DNA of 64,000 bases from Drosophila persimilis (Eukaryota > Arthropoda > Insecta > Diptera > Drosophilidae). The notes beneath the pieces were generated by a model that searched no databases, was not told where the DNA came from, and was given only the letters and a program-made list of their open reading frames with translations. The stretch lies in contig NW_020825358.1 of the NCBI RefSeq assembly GCF_003286085.1, forward strand, positions 1,099,501-1,163,500, given 5' to 3'. The stretch's first letter is position 1. Every line of letters begins with the position of its first letter. Positions 37,308 to 49,403 of the stretch are shown here, one piece after another. A program made the translations under genes and the position numbers.

Positions 37308-37473
37308 AAGCTATGCCTCCTGCCGCCCCTGCCGCTCCTGCTGCTGCAGCTGCTACCCGTTTTGTGAAATGGCTAACTCCTTTCGACGTGCCCAAACATT
37401 TCATATTCAAGACTCCCAGCGATGCCTGTCCATCTGTCTCAGCCCGAGGACTCGTTTCCCAGCCTCCTCCGTC
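37308..37473 (+). other. Candidate cryptic exon in intron
   Basis: A good acceptor (TTTCTCTCAAATCGCAG, ending 37307) is followed by 166 bases that are GC-richer than their surroundings and open in the frame of an ATG at 37313. It ends at a consensus donor, CCGTC|GTAAGT (GT at 37474). The frame would encode 53 residues plus two bases (phase 2): an Ala/Pro-rich start, then sequence with mixed, coding-like composition. Because shep's other donors are phase 0, it could not replace them directly; it might be a cassette or poison exon, or belong to a nested gene. No known protein is recognised. Confidence 0.22.
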
Positions 37474-40400
37474 GTAAGTAGTTTTTTACTCGCATTTCCC
37501 AATGGCATTTCCCGCACTCGAACTTTTGGGCATTCGATCCTGCTGCCGTCTGCTGCCGTCTAAGGACTATTGATGGCTGCGACTGCCAGGCTACTTTGGC
37601 AGCTGGCTTACGAGTGCTACGAGGCCCCTCTATCTCCCTCTGCCATAACCTTTGCCCTTTACTCCTTTATCCTGGAGCTCTCAGACTGGAAAAGTATTTA
37701 CGTTAAATTGAACTTTTGTGTTTGAATTTTCGTGCGGCAAAAACTTCACTTCCGTTCACATTGCGGCTTGTCCTTGTCGTCTGACTGCAGCACTCGTCTC
37801 TCCCCCTCCTCCTCCCCCCCCCCCCCATACCATGATCCCCCGTTCCCCGTTCTCCCTCACATTCCTGGATCCAGAGAGTGTCGACATTTTCTCGACGTTA
37901 AGCTATTTTTATTAGAATTCTCCAAAACCCCTCTCCTTCTCTCTCTCTCTCTCTCTCTCGAAAAAAAAGAACAAGAAACGATGGAGAGCGAGAAAAAAAA
38001 GAGCTATTCTGTCTGTCTTTTGGTTGCTTTCCTTAGGAATTTCATTGGAATAATTAAAAATTATAAATGTTTGTGCTCTCTCTCTCTCTCCCTCTCTCTC
38101 TCTCTCTCTGACCGCATTCCAAGCCAAATTAAAAGCCAAAAATTGCAGCACAAAATCCGTGGCACAGCACTCTTCTGCCCTGCTGCTTGCTGACGCCTCT
38201 CTGGCTTTTAATTTGAACAAAAATGCTTAGAAAATGGAACAAGAATTAAATCAACATAAATGCCAAGCCATGCCCAGCCCTGCCCCCCAACAGCACTCTG
38301 TCCTGCGGCTTGAGGTTCTGTCTCGAAGACGATGCCTCAAAGGGCTGGGAAATATGTAAATGCTTTAAGAAAAGGATGAGCAAAGTTAGGGAATCTAAAG
38401 ACGGTAGGATGGTATGGAGAAGGAAATTCACCTACAATCAACGTTTTCCAATCAAAGATCTAAATACTCTATAGCTCTCTGGAAATGCTCCATAATTCTC
38501 CGACTTGGAATGTTCATTCCTTAACAAATCTGTTATGCATAAAGCAATGGCCGAAAGTGCTGCCTGCTGCCCCTTGCCCCACCCACTGACAATCAGTGAA
38601 ATGGCGACTTGCAGCTGCAGCAGCAGCAGCAGCCAGCAGCAGCCAGCGGTATCTCTCAAGTGCTGTTGGGTCAGACAGAGAGACAGACAGACAGGGCGTA
38701 TGCTTAATATGAGGCAACAAAACGTGTGGCAGGGGCAGCATTAGGAAGAAAGAAGCAGTTGCAGGAGGAGATAAAATATAAAGCATAAGTAGATAGATGA
38801 GTGGCTGTTGCACTGCAGCTGCTGAAGCTCTGTGTTTAGGAAGAGCCTCTGCTGCCGCCTGCCGCCTGAAACTCTGGAGAGTGGAAAAATCCGAAAGCCG
38901 GAAATGAAAAGTGGCATGTATGTGAGTGCAGCGGCAGCAGCGGCAGCAGGCAGCGGGCAGGAGTCAGAATGGGGGTGTGGCCATTTTGCAAAAGCGCAGC
39001 TGTAGCAGCAACACTTTATATCTACATATCTATGTGTGTGTGTGTGTGTGTCTGTGTCTGGCTTTGTATCTGTATCTCCTCTGTGTTCGTTTCCCTGTAT
39101 CTGTGTCCATTCCTCTGTTTGTATCTATGTGTCTGTGTCTGTGTGTGCGTGTGTGTGTGTGTTTGCCTATGTAATGAGGGCAATTTAAGGGCCACTTGAA
39201 GCAATTCAATTCTCACACACACTCAATTCTAACGGTTGTTCCACTATGCCACTATCTGTCTATACATGTGTGTGTGTGTGTGTGTGTCCTTCTGTCTAAC
39301 GTGTGTGAATGGGTGGGGTAGGTGCCACCGACGGTGGCAAGTTTTTAGTGTTATTAATATGCCATGCACATCTCTCTCTCTCTCTCTCTCTCCCTCTCTC
39401 TCCCCCTCTTTTGCCACCTCTTCCTCTATGTCTCGTTATGCCATGTGTGTGCAGCCACCGCCGCCATTTTGCTTGAAGCCTGCCGTTGCCGCCGCCGCCA
39501 CCGCCGTCATTGCATTTGCAGCAACCGCCTCTTTTTGGGGTAGCAGCAGCTGCATCCATCGAGTGGTGCTCCTGCTCTTCTAGTAATATTAAGTGCCGCC
39601 TGTCCCTCAGTCCATGCCACATGATGGGGGCAAGGGGTTATTAACCCATAAATGGAATACATGTGCTTAATTTTTTCCTTTTTTTTTTTTTCCTACTTTC
39701 AAATGAAAAGCAAGCGAGCGGGATGCAGGGAGGTAGGGAGAGAAAATTACCCAAGGATTAGATGCATTAATGGATTATTCCTTGGGTTTTTCGCCCCAGC
39801 TCTTTTTACTGGGCATTTTCCCCTCAAACTTAGCTTGGGAATGGCTCTTTTAAACCTACGAATGGGATTTTAAAGCGGGAAAACACACACATTTCGACGA
39901 GAACGTTCCCTAGGAATGCTGGAATGAATGGAATTCGAAGGATATCATATGGTATGGATGATGGATGCATTTTGGGGGGACTTAGTGGGCGGCAAAGACG
40001 ATGCCCCAGACGATGCTCTCTCGAGGAATTGCATCAGTGTAGCGGCACCATCTGTATCTGCATCCTTTGCGGTGGCAACAAAAGCGATAGGGAGACAACC
40101 ATGGGGCCTCCTCCACCGATCGGAGGGTTTCGTCATGCTTCCACGCTCTCCCAGAGCCACCTGAAGGGCAAGGATCAAACTGCCTTGAATCTACAGATGT
40201 TGTGGCCCATTGCAAAGTCCGTCACTAGTGAGGGGTATCAAAAAAGGTGCCCCAAAATTAGTTTTCGTATGCGGTCCATCGCTTCAAGGACCTTTACCTT
40301 TCTGTGTATTCAATAAACCATTCAAGAAATACGTTTCGGGTGTTTTTTTTTCTTTCTTGCTGTTTACTTGCCACAAAATGTATTCGACTTTAAAAAATGT

Positions 40401-42450
40401 ACAAAATACTTTGGAGATGGATGCCTTTTTAGAAGTGTTTTTTATATTTAAAAAAAAATTTAATTCGTAGGCAAATGTTGTTCCAATGAAAAATGTACTC
40501 TCAAATGAGGAGAAGCACAAACGATTTCCAAATGGCTTCTATTTTCCTACAATACATAAATATTTAATGGAAATCCAAGTCCAAGATTAGAGGAGAGTCT
40601 GCTTTTCTGGGAGAAAGCGGCTAGGGAAAGGTTTCTGGCAGAAAGAGGCTGCGAAAGAAGTGCCCAACAAGTGCCCAAAGAACTCTCTGAGAGAAGCTGA
40701 GACTGTGACTCAAGAGAATGGAAAATATTCGGGGGTATTTGGGGTATGCTCGTAGCATAAATTCATATCATTTATAGCACGCCAGCAAGCAAATACAATT
40801 AACAAAAAATTATGCTACTGCCACCACATACACATGTCTTTGTGTGTGTGTGTGTGTTTGCTTTGCAGAAGTACATTTGTGTGCGTCTAAAACTGGGGGG
40901 AGTGCTGTGGTGCTCTACTCAAAGTAATTTACACTAAATTACATGCGAACAAGCGAAAATGAGAAAGGCCTACAAAGAAGAGCCATTCCTGCAGCCACTG
41001 CATGTGTGTGTGTGGTGTGTGTGTGTGTGTGTCACAGCAGAGCAGCCGGAAATGAAAATAATGAAGCGCGCTTTTGTGCGCACATGAGAAAAGAAATGAA
41101 CAGAGGAGGGGAGGGGAGGCCCCAGTCCCCCAGGAGGAGGCACCGAAAGAGACACCCGGAAAGAAGGAGGGCGAAATTGTGCGTTTCTTTTTTTGTTCTA
41201 ACCCTTTTCGCTCTCCCTCTCCCCCTCTTTCTTATTTTTTTGTTTGCCCTGCCGTCTTGTGTCGCACATTTTGCGCACGTTTTGTAAATTTACTTTTCAT
41301 TCAAAATAACGCGCAATCCACTTTGCACCCCACCCTCCCCCCCCCTGCTCCCTCCGCACCTTTTCATATTTTCACTTTAGTTGTTAATGAAATGTCTACA
41401 AAAAAACAAAAAAAAGGTAAATTAATGCAACGGCACAAAGGAAAAAGAAAAAAAAGAGCCCACAAGAAAAATGTTGTTCAAATCAATTCTGATTCAATTG
41501 ATGAACCTTTTCCGCCCGAGGGATTGCTCTCTTTCTGGCGGGTCCTGTTTTTATCGAGAATCATTAACGGTTGACCTTTGACCAGAAACCAAAAAGCTAA
41601 TAGCATTACCGGAAAGGCACTCCGCCACGCAACACTCGGCACAAAAAACAGCAAAACTGAACTTCCTCTTTGGCTGCCGGCCACACAAAAGCTGCTTACC
41701 TTCGAGGACCGCCGCTCTTCCCCCCCGTTTCTGTTTAATTTTCCGCTCTTTTTTTTTTGTCCTGTCGTTGACAATTGTTTCTGGTTAAGCCGATTTCGGT
41801 CGGTGTCCTTTTTAAATAAACATTAATTTTTAATGCCCAAATGACAGAACATCCGTTCATGTTTATCGGCCAGCTAAGAATATTTATATAGCAGCATCAG
41901 GATACACATATATATGCCATATATATATAAATTACATCTTTATTTGCATTTTATATATTTTTACGATGGGCTTTTCCCATCAATTGCAACAGCAGCTGCT
42001 GTTTGCGATGAACAGAGCACAATTTTGTGAATTATTAAATCGGCATCAAATTTTTCGTTGACTTTTTATTGCTTTGTTGTTCATTCGAGAGCCACAGTTC
42101 TCTTTCCCTCTCTATCCCTCTCTCTGGCGTGTGCTGTAAATAATTTCTATCTTTTTCGTAGGAAATTTTCACTTGACTTTTTCACATTTCACATTTGCTG
42201 GCTGCTGCTGGCTGCTGGCTGCAATCTGCTGATGATGGATTCTTATGCATAATGCATGCCCGACTCTGACTGATTGAAAATTCCAAAGAAAATTTATGTT
42301 TTTGTTATGAATGAGTTCTGTGTCAGAAAAGACGAGCAATCGGAATGACAGCTGAGTGGGAAAAGAATGGGAGGCGCAAGCTGCTGCTGCTGCCGCTAAA
42401 ATGTTGTAAGAGGGCTCTGTTGCATGTCAGAAAGGAGACCATGAGAGTCC
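37474..42450 (+). other. Intron, simple repeats and one coding-like patch
   Basis: No confirmed exon. Simple repeats: (CT)n at 37938-37959 and 38079-38109, CAG runs near 38617-38645, (GT)n at 39031-39051, 39267-39287, 40842-40857 and 41003-41030, and (CT)n at 39371-39410. The patch 39945-40220 is GC-richer than its neighbours and open in several frames on both strands. I could not match it to any protein. 40.3-40.9 kb and 41.8-42.4 kb are plain AT-rich DNA. Confidence 0.5.
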
Positions 42451-42890
42451 CTTAGATTTAGATCACTTGAATTCCATATATTTTGTAACTTTTTTCACAT
42501 AAATACCACAGCCAGAGTTTTTAAATAATGTGTACTAAAATGTATACCATGATCTAAATTTTAGTTCATGCTCAAAATTGGCTGGGGATGTCCAATATGC
42601 CTTGGAGCCAACATGCGTAAAATTTTACTTTTTTTAGATCCTTATCTGAAGTTTAGAACATTTTTCAAAATCACTTTGGCAGCTGGGATGGCTCTAGATA
42701 ATCTTGTACATAATAGATTATGTTCTAAATGTTGGAAAATACCTAAAAATAGATATATGATTTAGAGCTTGATCTAAAATTTAGTACATGTTTGAAATTA
42801 TTTTAAAAGCTTGGGAATGCTCTGGGGGCAACGTATTTTACATTTAGATTCCGTTCTACGATTTAGTACATGTTCTAAATATATATAAAT
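42451..42890 (+). repeat. Degenerate tandem repeat, about 80-130 bp units
   Basis: Related segments begin at about 42551 (GATCTAAATTTTAGTTCATG), 42643, 42771 (GATCTAAAATTTAGTACATG) and 42853. They share a core GATCTAAA-TTTAGTACATG-AAAATT and, in the longer copies, a GGGATGGCTC-like and GGAGCCAAC-like follow-on. The spacing is uneven, so the copies have diverged by indels. No terminal repeats or coding capacity are seen. Confidence 0.55.
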
Positions 42891-45680
42891 TCCCCGAATT
42901 ACGATAATGTTCAGAGTTGCCTATACTTTTAGCTCGAATTTGCGGATTCCCTGCTTTATATGTATGCATGTTGATTTTCCCACTTGCCACAAACTCTGGG
43001 AATCGATTACCACTCGAAAGTTGGCAATTGCAACCCCTAACCCAGCCCCTACCCCTACCCCTACCCCACCCAATCGATACCCAATCGATGTACAGACGTA
43101 CGACAAAAGTTTTTGGCCTCAACTTTTTTTTGTTGATCCCACAAATTGTGTGTGAAATTCAAGAATTTTGTGTATTTTCCACCTGAGGAAATCTGACCTG
43201 AAACGACCTCAACCACCCCCGCCCTACCCTTGGTGGCTCTTACCTTGCCCTGACTTTTCCCTTGCTCAACCGCAACTGGCAGCTCCTCCCATTACCAACA
43301 CAAAAAAAGGAAACTTTATGCAAACAGACAGCGGAAAAGGGCAGCTCGGGGGCATGTCAATGATAATTGCATTGCAGTGCACACGCCCCTGCCTGGCCAG
43401 CCCGCCCACCAGCCCACCGGCCCTCCTGCCCACCTGCCCACCTGCCCACCGGCCCATTAGCCAGATTTGTCAGACACAAAACCTGACCAAGTCATGCATT
43501 ATCCTTTGGGTTTTTGCTATTCAAATATTGTTAGCTTAACCGAGTTGTCAATTCCTAGCCAATGGCTCCCCTCCCCAACCCATTCCCCCTCCCTACTCCC
43601 CGAAAGACAAACAGTAGCCGTTGCTCCTACAATGCATAGTTTTTGCCGCCTGCTCCCTGCCAGCCAGGGCTCTGTTTGTACAGAGGTTGGGTTTCGTTTC
43701 GTTTTCTTTTTTCTAACCTGCAGAACTGCTCCCTGCTGTTTGTTGTAACCTGTGTGAGAGCACACAAAGAGAGTAGAACCAGCAGCAGCAGCAGAACAAA
43801 CATTCATTCAATTGAATAATTTTCCAGCACAGTGCAACAATGAGTTAACGAGAGAAAACCAGCGACAGATCCAGCTACAAAAACGGAGTGTCCCATAATC
43901 ATAATCATCATCATGAAAAGTGCAAGAAGTGCATAAAAGTTTGGCGATAAGCTCCGACCCATCAGCATCCCATCATCTCGTGTCTGTCAATAATATTAAA
44001 ACTTGATGAGTTTGTCGCTCAAAATAGGATTATAAATGGAGCTACTTCTCTGCCGCTTCTCTGGTCACGCTTTTTGTGTGTCCTGTGTTGCCCCATCCTG
44101 TGGCCAGTCGATGCCATTGTGTGTGAGCGGAGAGGAAACTGCCACATTGTCTGTGCCTTTTGTGACACGGTTTATCAACACTTCCTGTCATTTGGCTGTG
44201 GGGGACGGCACACCATCATCATCAGGATCATCATCTCATCTGAACTGTGAACTCTCTCCACTTTGTCGGCTGTTGATTTTTCACCATGTGTTTCAGAGGT
44301 GGGAAGGCGGCAGGAGTGGGCGTTGGGACAGATGGATAGATTGTCAATATTAGAAGATGGCTAATGGAATCGAAATTGAAATTGTACGATGGTCCGATGT
44401 ACTTGTTTTTGGTATTTATCGAAGGGTTCAAAGCGATTTTCGCTCACAAATATTTATATGAAATATCCATCGATTCCCGGACACGGCTTGAATGGAAAAT
44501 GGAAAATGGAATATCAATTGAATGTAAATGTGGCGCCCAATTGAAATTCGTAGGGTCAAACTTTGGTGATGACCCACCACTCAAAGGAAATCACATAATT
44601 GCTGGCACTGCAACAAGGAAAAACTTATTGGTTTTCCACTCACGTTCTTGGGTATATTTTCCTCTTAGAAATTGCCCCTTTGCCTCCGCCCCTCCGCCTC
44701 CGCCACCGCCTTCGCCTTTTTTGGGAAGCATCAATTAAAACACATTTTCCACCTCTAATTTGCAGGAAAAGTTTGCCCAGACATTTCCCTTCGTTTAAAT
44801 TGTAAAGAAAAGTTGTTCGCCTAACAAGCTGCTGGTGCTGCCTCTTCTGCCGCTGCCTCTGCCTCTGCCGCTGCCGCTGCCGCTGCTGTTGCAAAAAGAT
44901 ATTCCTCCTCTCAACCCGCTCCCAGTGGTCGTAAAATCCTCAAATGCTGAAGACATTGGGCGCCAGTCAAGTCATAAAAACAGGCGTCATCGTCAACTGT
45001 AGGTCTCTGTATCTGTATCTGTAGCTGTATCTGCAACTGTATCTGTATCTGTATCTCTTTATACTGTGTATCTTTCTGCGGCTGTCACTGCTGTGTCTCT
45101 GTGTCTGTGTGTGTGTGGAAAAACCATTCTGCTGCTGAGTTATATGCCAATTGGCAGTTCGCTTTCCATTTGGTCACATAAATTCTTTGCCGTTTTCCAT
45201 ACTGCCAAGACCCAGGCTCTCCTGCTCCCAATCCTACTTCCCACACACACACACACACATCGTATCCTTAGCCAAAAAAAAAAAATTGTGCGTTACTTGT
45301 ATCAAAAAAAAAAAAAAAAAGTAACCAGATGGTCGCTCGTCCCACTGTTTCGGCTTCTGGTTTCTGTTTCTGTTTCTGGCCATGAAAGTTTAATGATTCC
45401 TCCCCTCCTTCTCCTCTCGTTTCCTGCCTGTCACCGACAGGATGATTTTCCTTTTGCACGATTCACTTTTAATGTTGTCGCTTATGATGCAAAATTGTTG
45501 CTGATTCGTTTGATTTTTATTTGCTTTTTATGCGTAAATATCTTTCAACTGCGGCTGTCTCTGGCCCTTGCAGATACATTTCGGTTGAGATACAGGTTGT
45601 TTTTTTCAACGAAATTTAAGTTCCTCAAGTGAACACTTTTCTTCGGGGTTTTCTGGGGAATTGATTGGGTATTTCTGTTA
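42891..45680 (+). other. Intron, simple repeats and a possible 5' leader patch
   Basis: Contents: a C-rich CCCCTA repeat at 43036-43070, a CCCACCTG minisatellite at 43388-43455, TCTGTA repeats at 45004-45058, (AC)n at 45243-45260 and A17 near 45304-45320. A strong acceptor (TTTTCTTTTTTCTAACCTGCAG, ending at 43724) precedes a leader-like segment, 43725-43960, with CAG repeats and A-rich words. It could be a noncoding exon, but I find no convincing donor after it. No coding exon is recognised. Confidence 0.45.
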
Positions 45681-45689
45681 AGGAAACTC

Positions 45690-46460
45690 TATCTTTAATC
45701 TTTTTTTTTTCATAGTCCTAAGTAATTTTTCTTTAACAATTCCTAGTATTTTTCAATAGTTCTGTTATTATTTCAAGTATTTCCATAATTAGTCCTTTTT
45801 TCCTATCCCACTTCATGGTTGGTTTTATTGAGCATTTCATTGTGGTATATTTTATAAAACTTTTTGTACAGTTTCCAAAATTGTTAGAATTATATGCATA
45901 ATTTCTAGTATTATTCCCACAGCTTCTGATATTATTTGCAATTTCATTATAGTAGTCGTTCCATTACTTTTAGTATTTTTGCATTACTTCTAGTATTTTT
46001 TTCCATTTCTTTTACTATTTTTTCATTACTTTATTTCGTCCATTACTTTTATTTCTTTTTCCATTACTTTGTTTTGCATTACTTTTAGTATTTTTACAAT
46101 ACTTTAAGTATTTTTCCATTACTTTTAGTATTATTCCATTATTTGTTCATTACTTGTAGTACTTTTCCTTTACTTTTAGTTCTTTTTCCATTGCTTTTAG
46201 TACCATATTCAGAATTTATAGTATTTTTTGCATTAATTTTAGTATTTTCCATTAATTTTAGTAATCTTCCATTGTAGGTATTTACCCCCATTACTCTTAG
46301 TATTTATAACATTTTTATAGTATTATTTTCAGGTTTCCTTGTACTATTTCATTTATTTCTACTATATCCATCTTAAATATACTATTTTACATTTATGTCT
46401 AGCATTTCCATATATTTTCAGTATTAGTTTTACAAATTCCTGTATGATTCCCATAATTCA
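45690..46460 (+). repeat. Degenerate array, about 20 bp unit CCATTACTTTTAGTATTTTT
   Basis: Roughly 750 bases are built from diverged copies of a unit of about 20 bp, clearest between 45955 and 46270, where CCATTACTTTTAGTATTTTT and single-base variants follow one another. Copies fade toward both ends. Each unit reads like a small acceptor (pyrimidine tract ending in TTTTAG) in the sense strand, and like an ATACTAA branch-point word in antisense. It ends about 90 bases before the recursive splice site. Confidence 0.7.
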
Positions 46461-46517
46461 TGACCTTTTGATCGGATATTTCGTTTCGTAATTATGCAAT
46501 AAGCTGAATTTACTTTT

Positions 46518-46560
46518 TACTAATAAAAACTCTCTACTCTTGTCTCTTTTTAGGTAAGTA
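46518..46560 (+). other. Recursive splice site (ratchet point)
   Basis: A complete 3' splice site is fused to a complete 5' splice site with no exon between. It has a branch-point word CTAAT at 46520-46524, a polypyrimidine tract CTCTCTACTCTTGTCTCTTTTT, the acceptor TAG at 46551-46553, and immediately the perfect donor GTAAGT at 46554-46559. Such zero-length exons are known in long Drosophila introns, where they regenerate a 5' splice site and allow stepwise removal. This one lies 27.7 kb after the shep exon donor at 18883 and 21.3 kb after the donor at 25266, in the sense orientation, inside an intron of more than 38 kb. It is the best sense-strand AG|GTAAGT of this type I found in the window. 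Confidence 0.72.
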
Positions 46561-49356
46561 CCGAATAAATACCGATGAAAATAACAAAGATGCAGAGGAG
46601 TGAAAACGAGTACAAAGATACATTGATTCCAAAGATAAAACATGTATATTTTCAGAGATATTTGTTTCTCATGCTCCTTCCAAGTACATTTTTGCGGTAA
46701 ATTTTGCGTTCAATCTACCCAAAAGCCAAGTGATATTTTCCTTGACCTTTAACATTTAAACAATCGTTGCCATGGCATTTTCTTGATCTATTTCCTACGC
46801 ATAAATCTGTGTGCATACAGAGACCATACGGAATAATATCTTCCATCTGTCTGTTGCATATTTAAGGCTTAAAATGTACGTTATTGCCTGTATGGGTGTA
46901 TGTGTTTGTGTGTGTGTGTGTTTTTGTGGTGTGTTGGGTGTCCGAAACCAGGACCAGGACCAGGACCAGGACCAGGGCCAGGGTACATTATCCATTAAAC
47001 CAAAACTGCCAACCGCACATTTGTCAAAGCTAATTGCCAGAGCGAAGGCCCCATTGGAGCTGACACACGCACCTTTCCTGCCCGTCCTTCCTACCTACCT
47101 ACCTGTAAAAGGACGATTGCCTGTGGATTGAATGGCCCGTGCTGCCTCAGCAGGATACCAACACCACATCCCCGCACACGCACACACGCACACACTCATT
47201 CGCACTGAATGGCATGTTTCGGTTCTGTAATGGCCAAAACGCCTGCACCCTGGACAGAGATATTTGGTCGGTTGAGATTTTTGCCTGTAGCACAATTTTT
47301 GCTCATCATTTTTGCCCCCCCGGAGCAGGCCACCAATCGATTTTCCTTGAAACTTGTTGAGATGGAGATGCAGAGGGAGGGGAGGGTCAGGGGGGGTTCC
47401 CATTTGGCTGCATGTAATTTCATGTATTTTTAATGCAAGCCATGAAAATATATATCTCAGGCCGAGAGGCATTTGACAACATTAATCATGTTTAGAAGGT
47501 GGCTCTCGGCTACCTTTTCTACCCCATTTTCTACCCCCTTTTCTACCCCTTTTTTCTCTTCTTTGGAGGCCCAGGACACAAATCCACAACCGACGGCCAT
47601 TTGTTAGGAGGCAACTAGTTAGTGGCTCTCTCCATCTATCCACACAAGTGGCACACGCCCCACCCCTTGCCTGCTGCCTCCTGGCTCTTGTATGCGTGGG
47701 GCCGCCCGACTAATAGTTTTTCCCTTTTTGGGTGATTTTGGGTCCTGTGCGAAATCCTTGGGGCTGCCGGCAAGTGCGATTTTGCAACCTTTGCTTGTGG
47801 ATATTTTTCATTGGCCTCCCCGCCTTTCCCAGCGAATCCTTTTCCCCCGCTTGATGATGATGATGCTCTTGCTGCTGCTGCTGCTGGTACGAGCCTCTCC
47901 TGCTGGTTCTTTCTCTCATGATTTAGCTGTGTGGCATCATTGTGTCCTCGTGGCTTGCCTCTGCCTTAAGCAACAATGTCACCATTTTTCGGGGTAATCC
48001 CGCCCCCTCTCCACTCTCCACTCTCCACGTACCGCTTGCCTGGGAAACATGAAAATTAGAGAAAGGTGAAATTGCACGAAATGAGTTTATACCATCATGG
48101 ATGGGTGGGGCTAAGCGGGTGGCGGGTGGTGGGTTCCTCTATGCTATGCGTAGCCCCTAAACATATTTACATGTCCTTCCAGGTGTGTCCTCCGAGTGTG
48201 TATGTGTGTGTTTGTGTCCTATCCACAGGATTCTTTACATGCGTAATGATCGAAACGGTACTGCGTCTGCCAGTGGCTTAGATTTTGGAAGGGTACATCT
48301 TGGTTGTGGGTTCTGTGGGTTTCTTACTTAAATATCTTACGGATTACGTTGGGAATTTTGTGGACGAATAGGAACTGCCTTTGAGTTAATTTCATCAAGG
48401 AATAGTTTTGAGTGTTTCTCTCATTCTAGGTTCTTTTTATTAAATTTCTAACTTTCTGTATCATCTTAATCTCAATTATTTGTGCACACGATGCCTACCA
48501 TCAATTTATGCAACTCTTTCGATCTTTCATACAATTTTATCGACTTTTTTATATGTTTTAATAAATTTGTAATAATATTCTATTGATTCTTAAACATATG
48601 TATCTATGGATTGTACGTTTCTAACGATACTCATCGATCTTTAGCTGATTCTATCGAATCTGTTTTTTTTTTTTATAAATTTCTATAGATTTTTTGGACG
48701 ATATTTTTTCAAACAATAATTGATAATTTTGTACAGTATTAATAAGATTATTTTATCCGCTTCTATCGTATCTTTATTAATAGGATTTCGATCTATTTTG
48801 TAAAGTATCGATTGATCTATTGAACGATAGTCTCTCTTACTTTTTATGCGGTTTTCCAAGAAGTTGTCTGCCATAAAAACGGAAAAGTATTCCAAGGTTA
48901 TTTCCAGACTAGAGCCATCCAAGCCGATGTCCTCTCTGTAGCGCATATGTAGATGTATCTCACACATGTATGTATGTACATATATGTATATATCCCTGTC
49001 TCCTAATTTATGCGCTTTCTCTATGTTTTCTCTTTTTATTCTCCTTTCCCCTCTATTCTCTATTCAAAATAATTTTAGGAATAAATCAAGTTCTCTCCCT
49101 TTCTCAAATATTTGGTTCTTTCTCTCAACAATTTTCAAGTTTAGTTCTCGAAAAGTTTGCCCAAACTTTTGTACATAAATACCCCTCGCCTTTGACCACC
49201 CCAACGCCTATAGATTTTCTCACGGCGAGACCCCCCGCTGACTAAGCCACTGGCCACTGAGAGGCAGTGGGAAAAAGAAAAAAAAAAAAAAAAATCCGAA
49301 ACGAAACCACCTCCGGACGTAATAACAAAGCCTCTTGGCAGAATGTGTATGTATAG

Positions 49357-49403
<47 letters not shown>

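Noticed and set aside
43036..43070. CCCCTA repeats as telomere-like DNA
   Set aside because: They are short, interrupted and intronic. Drosophila telomeres are made of retrotransposons, so a simple G-rich microsatellite is the better reading.
41690..43250. Minus-strand donors (GGTAAGC, GGTAAGA) as signs of an antisense gene
   Set aside because: They are isolated hexamers with no open frame, acceptor partner or promoter on the minus strand.
45066..45632. 188-codon plus-strand frame
   Set aside because: It runs through GT, AC and poly(A) runs and has no recognisable domain, credible start or splice sites.
48170..48200. CTTCCAG|GTGTGT as a ratchet point
   Set aside because: The pyrimidine tract is short and GTGTGT is a poor donor; the context is a GT microsatellite.
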